From contig OY744466.1 in the NCBI GenBank assembly GCA_963556145.1, positions 124,001 through 188,000 on the forward strand: a stretch of 64,000 nucleotides of DNA. The letters are read 5' to 3'. Under the pieces are notes generated by a model. That model made no database searches and had not been told where the DNA came from. It saw only the letters and a list, made by a program, of their open reading frames with translations. Made by a program: the position numbers and the translations under genes. The DNA comes from Hygrocybe punicea (lineage: Eukaryota; Basidiomycota; Agaricomycetes; Agaricales; Hygrophoraceae). Below are positions 10,405 to 20,350 of this stretch, one piece after another (positions within the stretch are counted from its first letter, which is position 1; the number at the start of each line of letters is the position of its first letter).

Positions 10405-12712
10405 ACATGCCTCCACCATTCCCCCTAGCCCTCTTAGTTCTGTAAGACTGTTGTAACAATAAATCAAAGGCACATTTATTCTTCCCAGAGTCGAACAATA
10501 AAATAAATACAATGACTAAAAACTAAGGGTTAGCCTTGGATAACATAAGGTAGTGTCGGGCGATAGTTGTTGGGTCACTCATGACAAATGTCTGGCCACC
10601 ATGACGGTAAGTAAAATCTTCAGAGAAACGGGGGCCATACTCCCTTCAGGCTTGCTCTGCAATCTCTTGATGCTTGGCAACTCGTTGCTTTCAGAGTAGT
10701 TGGGTGATGGTCGTGAAGGTCATTCGGTTGCCGTTAGGTTGACAAAACTCCCTCCAGAAATCTTCCAGCGTATTTTCCCGATAACGCTCAACAACCACCT
10801 AGAATGGCAAGATGGAAAGCTCAGTATGGCACTGATGACACAACAGAAAGCATACCTTCCATTCAAACCATTTTGTTTTTGTTCCTTTCCACTGGTCCTT
10901 TTTGCCGTACTTGTACAGTTCGGGCCAATATGACACAGGAATGGGATGGCCACCAACGACCAACGGGGATCTCCCACACCAGTGCGGCATTGTGTCATCC
11001 CACATGCTGTTGAGGTGTGGGATGTCATCGGCGAACAAGACAGCAGGTGGGTCTGGGATGCTGTCCCCTGAAATTTAAAGGGCGGTGCCATTTCTGAGTA
11101 CAAGCAAGCGCCCCGGCAATGACACCGGCGGAGGTGGCAACCCACCAGAAGACGGCGGGGTGCAGGCACGAGCCTGATTGGGTGGTGCGAGGGCCACATG
11201 CTGGCCTTCAGGAGGCAGTGGGTGGGTCATTGCCATTTGAGTTAGTACTGCCGACAGCTGTGCCTGTGTCTGCCGAAGCAGGGAGCTGATGTCGTTTGTG
11301 GGCTGAATGCCCCAATTTAGCATTGCAGCAGCACAGCAGAGTGACATGGATTATTCACCTCCGCAGTTGTCTGCTTGGCTAGTCTGCTCATTGCAAGCTC
11401 TTGCCCAGGCGGCTGCATTGAGGTGGAGTCAGGCATGGCTCCACCATGTGTCGGGCCATTGTCCGGATTTGGGTGCTGCCCATGATGATCCTCATCGTCG
11501 AGGGTGGTGGGCTGGTATGGAAACAGGGCCATCACTTTTTTTGCCTTCAGTGAAACAGTCAGAAGCGCAGTAATTGCGGGCATGCACGTTATGTACCCAT
11601 GGGATGAGCTGCCAGACTTGTTCAGCAGTCCGGGTATCCCTTGACTGCTCCATTGGGAGGGCGTGGATGACAGCGCCATTTGCATCAGGGATGCCGCGGC
11701 CAAGTAGCGCCTCACGGCGCAGTGCCAATGGCTTGGCTTTGGACTTTCGGACCCCTGGCCTGGGTCCTTTATGTGAGCGCATCGCGCCAGGAAGTAAACT
11801 GGAGGTGGTGGGGGGCAGTCAGTCTGGAGCATTGGGGAAGAGGGCAGAGAAGGGTATTAGCTCACCTATCCCATGCGTTCGAGTCTCCACTGAATGCCTT
11901 CAGCTGCTCACGCAGTGCAGTGACGTTGCCTGACATCGGGAGGCAGAACTCGCGGCACCAATCTTTCAGAGTGGACTTCATCTGCCCATGACTGGGAGAT
12001 GCAGTGGGATGGCACGACCGAGAAAAAACAAAATTATTAGTAAAGATGTCTGTCCAAGCACTCCAGAAGAAAAAAAGAGAGAGGGGAAGGGACTCACAGT
12101 GTCAGATGCCACACCTCATGCTGACCATTTGCCCCCACTCGACCCAGAAACGGGAGGGGCCCGTCCTCGCTTGGAGAGGAGGGTGATAATGACAAGGGCG
12201 GCTGGTTGGCACTGCTGGCGCAGTTGACACTTGAGCTGGGCATCACTGCGGGCGCTTCTGTCGCCATGGCGGGTGGGGAACCTTGGGAGCAGGATGCATT
12301 GAGGGTGGGAATGGGACGGGGACTTGGGGGTGGGAAGGTGAGGTGCAGAGAGAGCGCTAGGGCAAGGAGGGTGCCGGAAATGCGAACGAGGAGGTACGCG
12401 AGGAGGTGGATGACGATGCCGATGAGATCGACGAAATTGGCAGGGACCTGAGAGGTGGGAGTGGTGGTTGTTGTCGGTGAGGAACTGGAGGCGTCGTTGG
12501 TGGGTGGCCTGGTTGGTGCAACTGGGTGCCGTGGGTCCTCGCCATTGCTCGTCCAAGCACGGCATCAGCGGATTTGAGAGCGAGGGGGGGATTGGACAGT
12601 TTTCAGCCTGTTTGGCTGCCTTTGGTCCCAAAGGCACGATCTCACCCAAATCGGGATCGAAGCCCAAGCGAGTCCCGGCATTCTCCGGGTGACAGAACCG
12701 TCTGTTCTCAGA
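10405..12712. repeat. Repeat unit copy A carrying a SAP-domain gene
   Basis: This segment aligns along its length with 15203-17530 in the same orientation. The left border is the shared block with TGCCTCCACC and TTAGTTCTGT; the right border is GTGACAGAACCGTCTGTTC and then AGAGAGAA. It begins about 25 bp after the recombinase stop. No terminal inverted repeats or target duplication were found at the borders. Confidence 0.7.
10523..12545 (-). pseudogene. SAP-domain protein, copy A (element-associated, unknown role)
   Basis: Six exons on the minus strand, with borders matching copy B: first exon ending 12098, then 11991-11866, 11798-11597, 11544-11359, 11302-10856 and 10798-10523. Exon 1 has a hydrophobic stretch (VPANFVDLIGIVIHLLAYLL and on) and ends GRVGANGQHEVWHL. 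Exon 2 is SAP-like: STLKDWCREFCLPMSGNVTA, a fold that binds AT-rich DNA. Exon 3 is basic (RSHKGPRPGVRKSKAKPLAL). Exon 5 holds VVGGHPIPVSYWPELYKYGK, and the last exon ends in a helical, Gln-rich tail. In-frame stops lie at about 11089 (TAA where B has CAA), 10691-10693 and 10646-10648 (TGA where B has CAA), so this copy is dead. Upstream limits of exon 1 are uncertain. The C-terminal blocks resemble a transposon-linked protein family of unknown function. Confidence 0.6.
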
Positions 12713-13540
12713 GAGAACTGAGGCTGTGACTGCCGAAACAGATGGTCTTGTCACGCTTATGTAACAGGCCATCACACTGGCCCTAGGCCCACGTGACATG
12801 GTCCAAATGACCAAACAGAAGGACCCTGGGGCATCGCATCGCCCCCGATCGTCATCGGGCTGCCGCTTTTGGCAGGACAAATGAAACAAGACAAACAAAC
12901 AAAAAAAAGAGAGGGAGAGAGCAGGGCCACAGGTCGCTGGCATGGCAGCGTCTGTCCCGGGCTCTGCGAGATCAACGACGCGATGATGCGAGGGAGCCGC
13001 CAAGGGCACGCCAAAGGCCGCTGTCGCAAAGCCCGAGGGGAGGGGAGGTCGGTCCGTCGGTTGGGGAACGACAGGGCAAATCACGGCGCCTGGGGGATAA
13101 CAAGGTACATGGAGCACTTACAAGGTGTGTTTGCTGACCTCTGAAGTAGGCATAGCAGACGGTGGGGGCAGTGGAGGGTGGAGTGGCGGAAGGCGGAAGG
13201 CGGGGAAGCTGGAAAACAAGGTGGATTTCTTTCTGTGTTTGCTAACTGTAGGTGCCAAGGAATGGCAGGATTTCAAGTGAGGGTTTGGGGCCCCCCAGAA
13301 TGTATGTACATGTTCATTCCTGCTGATAAGCAGGACCGTCTTTGCTGAATCATCTTTCCTGCAGATTTCTCTCCCATCACCCCCTCAATTTACTAGCGAA
13401 AAGCTGCCCGCAAGCCCCGCAGGGCGAAAAAAAGACCCTCTGAGCTGGCGGCAAGATGTCCCAGCTCATTTCGGAATGGTTCCTTTTTTCTTTCTTTCTT
13501 TTTCTTTTTTTTTTTCTCATCCCTTCCCTCTCCCACCTTC
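12713..13540. other. Gene-free spacer with a dispersed repeat
   Basis: No supportable gene. A long minus-strand frame over 12116-13117 overlaps copy A out of its frame and is rejected. Near 13377-13470 there is a block with CCCCGCAGGGCGAAAAAAAG and AAGATGTCCCA. It matches 7195-7262, and on the minus strand it reads VFFSPCG in both places. A CT-rich run follows at 13485-13550. Confidence 0.45.
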
Positions 13541-15202
13541 CCTCTCCCACCAGCTCCATGATGGGCCCCACATGACCCTGCACCTCGTTTGGACTCAGAA
13601 CGAGGCCCCAGATGCTGTCATCGCATATCGGACCCCCAAACTTCGCTCTGCACCCACAAAATGCACCCTCCCCCGTTCCCAACACCTCTCGCCCCCTCCC
13701 CCCTCCGTTGTCAACCACGACGGTCCCCACATGACCCCTCGCACCTCGTTCAGACTCAGAACAAGGTGCGTAATGGCCCCAGATGCCGTCTTTGTGCATC
13801 TGACTGCTCTGCACCCCAAAATGCGCCCTCCCCCGCCCCCAACATCTCCCACCCTCCGTTTTCGACCACGATGGACCCCATACGATGTCACGCACTTTGT
13901 TCCAAGTGGGAATGAGGTGTGTGATGACCCAGCTGCCATCTTTTCGGAACGGTTTGTTTTTTTTCTTCTTTTTATCTTTCTTTTTCTCATCCCTTCCTCT
14001 CCCGCCAGCTTCCTCTTCCTTTTCGACCACGACGGACCCTGCACAACCCCCCACACCTTGTGCAGACTCAGAACGAGGTGCCTGATGGCCCCAGACGCCA
14101 TCATCGCACATCGGACTGCTCTGTACCCCCAAAATGCGCCCTCCCATGTTCCCAACACCTAGTGATGGTACAGTTCGGTTCTGAACCTGGGTTCGAACCT
14201 GAACCTACATGAACCGAACCTAAGTTCAGTTCGAGGTTCAGGGTAATGCCTGAACCGAACCTTAGGTTCAGTTCAAGGTTCAGTCAAGGATGGAATCTTG
14301 TGAACCTGGTTCGAACTGGTTCGAACCTGAACCTAATCTTTCACATATTAGTCTAATTTCTGCTGAGTAGAGACTTAGTTTTGGTCCAACTATTTGCTGA
14401 CTTGAAATTTCAGCACCATTAATAACATAATCTAGATTAGTTAGAGTTTATAGGAATATTTGCAAACTTAAATATATTTTAAAATGTAAAGTTGAAATTC
14501 AGCCTAGGATGCCATGTTGTTTGATTCAGTTATACTGATTGCAAGGTCTTTTCTTCCTCTGCAAAACATTTGCAATGACCATCTGAACAGTTGTCCAGGA
14601 TATTTCATGCTTACTGTGCTTCAGACACATCTAACACAAGATTCTATTGATTCATTCACAGTGAACATGGACACAGTACATGTAATTGAAGAGTCAAACC
14701 ATCAGCACAACAACAATGTAGAGTGGTAGGAAATAAAGGAAAAATTTGGATTGAGAAAATTGATTAGCTAGTATACTTGTATTTTCACAGGTTCAGTTCA
14801 GGTTCAGCCTGGCCTGAACCTGAACTGAACCTATCTGAACCTGAACCAAAGGTTCAGTTCAAGGTTCAGCATATGAGCTGAACCGAACCTCAGGTTCAGT
14901 TCAAGGTTCAGATTTTTTTGGCCTGAACTGAACTGAACTGAACCTGACCATCACTACCAACACCTCTCGCGCCCTCCCCCCCCGTTTTCAACCACGACGG
15001 ACCCTGCATGACCCCCTGCACCTCGTTCAGACTCAGAACGAGGTGTATGATGGCCCCAGACGCCGTCTTTGCACACCGGACCCCCAAACTGCACCCTCCC
15101 CCACTCCTAACACCTCTCCCCTCTGTTTTCGACCATGACGGACACCACACGATGTCACGCACCCCATGCCAAGTGGGAACAAGGTGCGTGATGGCCCCAG
15201 AC
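13540..15202. repeat. Diverged tandem array, unit about 130-150 bp, split by a transposon
   Basis: Units share TTTCGACCACGACGGACCC, CACCTCGTTCAGACTCAGAA, GATGGCCCCAGACGCC, CATCGGACTGCTCTG and AAAATGCGCCCTCCC in that order. Clear units begin near 13540, 13705, 13860 and 14025, then after the inserted element at 14978 and 15120. Some units carry a variant middle (GATGTCACGCAC with CCAAGTGGGAA). Both strands are open for hundreds of bases because of the high GC content; I do not read these frames as genes. The array lies exactly between SAP-gene copies A and B. Confidence 0.75.
14152..14964. mobile_element. 797-bp non-autonomous hAT-like element with subterminal repeats
   Basis: The element spans 14160-14956, from TAGTGATGGT to ACCATCACTA. 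It is flanked by a perfect 8-bp duplication CCAACACC (14152-14159 and 14957-14964). Both ends, about 14170-14335 and 14790-14945, are packed with inverted and direct copies of GGTTCAG / CTGAACC, like the subterminal transposase-binding clusters of hAT elements. The core (14335-14790) is AT-rich, with no convincing gene; a 71-codon frame at 14514-14729 has no recognisable features. Confidence 0.88.
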
Positions 15203-17530
15203 GTGCCTCCACCTTTTCTAACCCTTAGTTCTGTAGTTGTAACAATGTTTGATGTTGCCTGACTATTTCATTATTCTAGTTCTTGTGATGAAATTTCAGA
15301 CTGAGATAAACAAAAGTCATATATTTTGAACTATAAACTAAGTATTGGCTGCATGCAATGTAAAGTAATGATGAGCAATAGCTGATGGATCACTCATGAC
15401 AAATGTCTGGCCACCACGACGGTAAGTGAAAATTTCAGAGAAACAAGGGCCATACTCCCTTTGTGCTTGCGCTACAATCTCTTGATGCCTGGCCACTTGT
15501 TGCTTTTGGAGTTGTTGGGTGATGGTTGTGAAGGTCATTCAGTTGCCATTTGGCTGACAAAACTCCCTCCAGAAATCTTCCGGTGTCCTCTCCTGGTAAC
15601 ACTCAACGACAACCTGGAATCTCAAGTTCATGGCACTGATAACACCAGCAAGTAAGTATTTACCTTCCATTCAAACCATTTTCTTTTAGTTCCTTTCCAC
15701 TGATCTTTTTTGCCATACTTGTATAGTTCAGGCCAATATGACACAGGGATAGGGTGGCCACCAACAACCAGGGGGGATTTCCCACACCAGTGTGGTGTTG
15801 TATCATCCCACATGCTGTTGAGACGTAGGATGTCATCAGCAAATGAGATGGCAGGTGGGTCCGGGATGTCATCCCCCAAAATTTGAAGTGCCGTGCCATT
15901 TCCGAGCACAAGCAAGTGCCCCGGAAATGACACTGGCACAGGTGGCAACCCACAGGATGGTGGTGAGGCACACGCCTGAGCCTGATTCGGTGACTCGAAG
16001 GCCCTACAAGAGCCATCAGACATTTGGGCTAGCATGGCTGACAGCTGTGCCTGCGTTTGCTGAAGCAGGGAGCTGATGTCGTTTGAGGGCTGAATGAAGT
16101 CAGCATTGTGGCATCACACAGCAATTGGCGGGTTACTCACGGCGGCGGCCTGCTCTACTGGCCCCAGCAGTTGCAATGAGGTGGAGCCAGACATGTCACG
16201 CCCAGCTCCACCTGTTGTCACCGGGCCATTGCCTGCATTGGGGCACCACTCACGATCACCCCCATTGTCAAGGGTGGTGGGCTCATAGGGAAACATACCC
16301 ACTACTTTTCTTGCTTTCAGACGGCATGGTCAGAGGTGTGGTAGATCCAGGGGCAGTCACTCACCCATGGGATAACCTGGCGGACTTCTTCAGCAGTCCA
16401 GGAATCCTTAGACCGCTCCGTTGGGAGGGCATGGATAACAGCCCCGGAACCATCAGGGAGGCCGCGGCCAAGTAGCGCCTCGTGGCGCAGGGCCAACGGT
16501 TTGGCCTTGGACTTTCGTGCCCCTGGCCTGAGTCCCTTATGTGAGCGCTTCACGCCCGGCAGTAAACTAGATATGGAGGGAGGGCATGTGTTCCGAGTGA
16601 GGGGGAGCAGAGATCGGCAAGGGGGGCTCACCTATTCCATGCATTTGCATCTCCACTGAATGTCTTGAGCCGCTCACATAGTGCGGCTATGTTGCCTGAC
16701 ATGGGGAGGCGGAACTCCGGGCACCACTCTTTCAGAGTGGCCTTCGTCTGCCCATGCCTGTGGGACACAAAGCAGGATGGCATGGCAGGGCAGGGCCCCC
16801 TGATGAGAGAGAATGAGAATGAACAAAAAAAAAGTGAGCAGAGGTCCTGGCACTCAAAACAGAAAAGAAACGGAGGGGAAAGGGACTCACAGGGAGAGAT
16901 GGCACACCTCGTGTTGCCCATTTGCCCCCACCCGACCTGGGAATGGGATGGGCCCATCCTCCCTTGGCGGGGCAGGCATCAATGACCAGGGCGGCTGCTT
17001 GGCACCACTGGCGCGGTTGGCACTCGCGCTTGGAGTCACCGTGGGCGCGTCCATTGTCAGGGACCTCCAGGAATGAGGCACGTCAAGGCTGGGGAGGGAA
17101 CTGGGACTTGAGGGGGGGAAGGCGAGGTGGAGGGAGAGGGCGAGGGCGAGGAAGGCGTTGGCAACCGAAATGAGGAGGCATGCGAGGATGCGGGTGGCAA
17201 CGCCGATGAGATCAACGAAATTGGCGGGGACCTGAGAGGCTGGAGGGGCGGGAGTGCTCGTTGTTGTTGTCATTGGAGAGGAGCTGGGGGGGTTGTTGGC
17301 GGATGGCCTCGTTGGCGAAAGCAAGTGCCGTGGGTCCTCGCCATCGCTCGTCCTAGTAGTACTGGGGAGACGGAGTCAGCGGGGTTGAGAGCAAGGGAGG
17401 ACGAGTGTGTTTGCTGTCTATTTGGCTGCCTTTGGCATCAAAGGCATGATCTCAGCCGAATTTGGATCGGCATCTAAGCGAATCCCGGCGTTCTCCGGGT
17501 GACGGAACCGTCTGTTCCCAGAGAGAAGTT
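15203..17530. repeat. Repeat unit copy B carrying a SAP-domain gene
   Basis: Second copy of the unit at 10405-12712, same orientation, about 4.8 kb apart. Homology starts at TGCCTCCACC, directly after the last array unit, and ends at AGAGAGAA near 17529. The copies differ by many substitutions, many of them C/T or G/A changes at former CpG sites. Confidence 0.7.
15338..17324 (-). pseudogene. SAP-domain protein, copy B (element-associated, unknown role)
   Basis: Same six-exon build as copy A: first exon to 16891, then 16757-16632, 16566-16365, about 16313-16141, 16089-15664 and 15613-15338. Exons 2 and 3 are exactly as long as in A (126 and 202 bp). Exon 1 has the hydrophobic stretch VPANFVDLIGVATRILACLL and on; exon 2 is SAP-like (KATLKEWCPEFRLPMSGN); exon 3 is basic (RSHKGLRPGARKSKAKPL); exon 5 has VVGGHPIPVSYWPELYKYGK. 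The last exon has TGA at 15539-15541 where copy A keeps CGA. The exon 4 acceptor reads GAAAG where A has GAAGG, which shifts the AG by one base. Copy B therefore also looks dead. The N-terminal start is not clear: the open frame begins with TTG at 17324. Confidence 0.6.
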
Positions 17531-18446
17531 ACCTGGGTTCGAGACCAGTTTCTCATGTGGGCCAAGCATGTATTGTCAGAGCCTCAGCCATGATCGATGC
17601 ATGATCACCGACAAATCTCCCAAACTCCAGAACAACAGCTCAGGTCTGCCATTGTCAAGCTCAGAGAGGTGATATGCGTGTAGTCTCATTTTTCTTAGCA
17701 TCTTCCCTCACAAGGATGCCTCACATCATTTAGGACTTGACTCAGGAATTACTTTGCATGGTAAAACAGATACGTGAACAAAATCTAATTGTCGTACCCG
17801 AAAACTCTCAAAGTTTCCAAATGGGGTGATATATTCCGCATTGAATCATCCTTGCTTGCATCCAAGTTCTAGCGTCACTGAACAGCCTTTGTCAAGATCA
17901 CCCCATGCCAAGCTAACCTCGACTGGGAAACCTCATTTCAGGCTAGCAATCAACATGGTGGTGGTTTTGTTTGAGCGGATGAAGAGATGGAGATGCATGG
18001 TGGAGAGGGAATCTCCTGGTCTCAGAGGGAAGACTCAGGAGGAGTCGCAGCGGGGAGGGGGAAGCAAGGGAAAACCCTAGGATGGATGACTAAGCTACTA
18101 CAGGAAAGGAAATCTACTAACTAAGGGTCTCTGGGGTCCTAGGGGCTAGCAGCTACTGCTGCAACGGGTGGGAGCTTTCTTGGACATGGCAAGGTCATGA
18201 TATGACTGGTAGGCGGGAATATATTCGGCACAAAATTGAATACAATCTCCATTAAAAACAAATAGACCGCTGAATTAGTTTTCACGCCTTGAAAGAGGGG
18301 CGAAATGAAGTGTGCTATGCTATTCCCATTTCCGTAAACATACCTGGCACACTCATTTCACTCAGGACTGGTCACAGGCACCGGGCACTGTTGGAAAAGC
18401 CAGTAGCGTTAGTAGGTGACACGAATAGGACATGATAGACAGAAAT
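17531..18446. other. Spacer without a supportable gene
   Basis: Mixed-composition sequence between SAP copy B and the zinc-finger gene. An 84-codon + frame at 17826-18080 has no recognisable features. No repeats stand out. Confidence 0.4.
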
Positions 18447-18651
18447 TCATGCAAGCATTCCAAATGATTCCTGATTCACTCCTCCCCACGGCGTTTCGGC
18501 TGACCCAGGCATCTGTGGAAAAGCAAATCGAATCAAAACAACTTCATTCCCTGAACAAAAGAAAGGCCATGCAGAGCTTGCTACGCACATGAAATGCTTC
18601 CATGCCCAAATAATATCCTGTATTCGCCTCTTCCCATCCCATAGTTGAGCT

Positions 18652-19835
18652 TCATGTTGTCGTGCTTGATGGCGTGAACATTGAGGAATGCTGCTGTCTG
18701 CCGAAAAGAGAAAAGGCATCGGCAGTAGCTTCTGGTATGAATAAAACAGTGGGTAAACCACTGCAAAGCTCCACGACTGTACGTCGTCGAGACTGAGGTT
18801 GTGATTCAGAGCCATAGGTGTAGCTGTCATTACCACACTGTGGTCCATCTACTCCCATAAAAGATCGCTTGCAAGTGTAGGGTGGCGATGATCCCCGTAC
18901 TTCTGCTGGGTAAGGGTCAGCGAGGGCCGGAGGGTTGAAGGAAAATGGAGAGTCGTATGTAGTTGTTCCTGTCGAAGGCGACTGTCGGTATTTTGGATTG
19001 TAAGGGCAGGAGTGGGATGCTGAGAGTGTTGCCATGTTGCTTCCATTGGAGAGAGATGATAGCTCGGAGTTATGGTCCAGTTCAGGTTCTCTAAAGTACA
19101 CCGCGGTACTGTGGGTGAAAGTATGTGCCCTGTGGGTAATGATAAGAGATGCTGATCATGCTGTGACTGGGATGATGAAGGGGGCATAGTTTGGGGAACG
19201 GTAGAGAGTGGTGGGAGGGATTGAGGATGTGATTTTTTGACACCAGTTGGAGTAGGTGGGCAGCTACAGCTAGATCCGGGTCGACCATCATCGGAGAGGC
19301 TGAAGTCATTTGCGGCGGAGAAGGGGAGAAAGGACTGCGATTGCACTGAAGGAGAGTTTGATGACAAGGGTGCCAGAAAGGACTGGCTGGGTTTATGAGA
19401 GGAATGGATGTTATTCAGTCTGGAGATAGGAGGGCTGACGTTTGAGATTGGGACAGGCCAGGAGGCTTCATAAGACTTCCCTCCGTGTTGACCACACTTG
19501 TTGGCAGCTGCCATAGAAGCGCAAAGAGACTTAAACATGCACTCATTTTGCTCTGGCTGGTCAGCATGCACTGACTGAGCATGCTGATGCAGATTGTCGA
19601 AGCGCGAGCACTGCTTCCCACAACGACATGTAAAATGGCGTTCACCGGTATGTTTGCTAGTAGATGGGGATGAGAGAGTGGGATGGATTGGGAGAGGAAC
19701 AAAAATTGACAGGATATGCCTCACAAGATGTGCACGCCTCGTGAAAACCATGCGACACCTGCCGTAGCCATGGCACTGAAAAACCTTCACGGGGGCAGGA
19801 CGATAGCGCTTGTTGATACCGACAAAGAAGGGCAT
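18652..19835 (-). CDS. C2H2 zinc-finger transcription factor, possibly frameshifted
   Basis: The ATG at 19835 opens [19 protein letters not shown], a first C2H2 finger. A 54-nt intron (19710-19657, donor GTCAAT, acceptor TAG) then restores the linker [11 protein letters not shown]. The second finger is [18 protein letters not shown] followed by SVH. This finger pair with a Cys-x-Cys second finger is a common fungal stress/nutrient regulator type; DNA binding in the nucleus is inferred. A long Ser/Pro-rich tail follows. The first frame is open to 18849, but from about 19101 the neighbouring frame ([15 protein letters not shown], then [20 protein letters not shown]) fits the family better. So there is either an unseen intron or a one-base frameshift near 19100. 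Exact 3' end uncertain. Confidence 0.6.
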
Positions 19836-20020
19836 GTTGGGTAGATCGACTTTGGTGGGGAAGATGTGAGCGAGACATTTTTACCAAGGTTTCCTTTTGT
19901 TTGATACTAACTTAATACTAACTGAATGTGGAAAATGTTGATTCTAGAGAAAATTGGTGTTATGAAAACATGGCGGAGTTGGCCAGATGCGGCCATCGTG
20001 AAAGTCAATTTTGAAACCGA

Positions 20021-20205
20021 TGTGGTGAACGCTGCCTGGGTAGGCGCGGATTCGGGGTGTGCGAGATCGTTGTCACTGGGGTAAAAACCCAAAAACTCTT
20101 CTTGTTTGTGACTATTTACAACAGCCACTACATACAAATAATAGAACAAATAGAGAATATAGTAAAATGAGTGAATATGTACCCAGAGATATAGATGTCT
20201 CTACA
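20021..20205. repeat. 185-bp LTR (3' LTR of a minus-strand element)
   Basis: Starts TGTGGTGAAC, ends GTCTCTACA, so it has TG...CA ends. It is identical to 22295-22479 except for one base (T at 20178 versus C at 22452, a CpG). Its left flank CCGA also follows the other LTR. Confidence 0.92.
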
Positions 20206-20350
20206 TCCAGTAGGGACACAAATAGAGACTGTCCCCAGTCTCACATAAGGCAAGGGAGGAAGAAATAGGAAAAAGAAAAAGGGAGGGAGGGAAGGGACAA
20301 TACTGAAAACAAAACAAACAAAACAAAACAAAAACAAAAATCCAATCAAC

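Noticed and set aside
12116..13117. 333-codon minus-strand frame
   Set aside because: It overlaps exon 1 of SAP copy A in a different frame. The frame shared with copy B is the conserved one.
13476..14162. 228-codon + and 256-codon minus frames in the tandem array
   Set aside because: Both strands are open because of the GC-rich repeated unit; frames end at the inserted element and show no domain.
14514..14729. 71-codon frame inside the 797-bp hAT-like element
   Set aside because: No transposase motif; expected by chance in AT-rich DNA of that length.
14170..14945. GGTTCAG-type runs as telomere-like repeats
   Set aside because: They are confined to both ends of a transposon with target duplications and occur in both orientations, unlike a telomere array.
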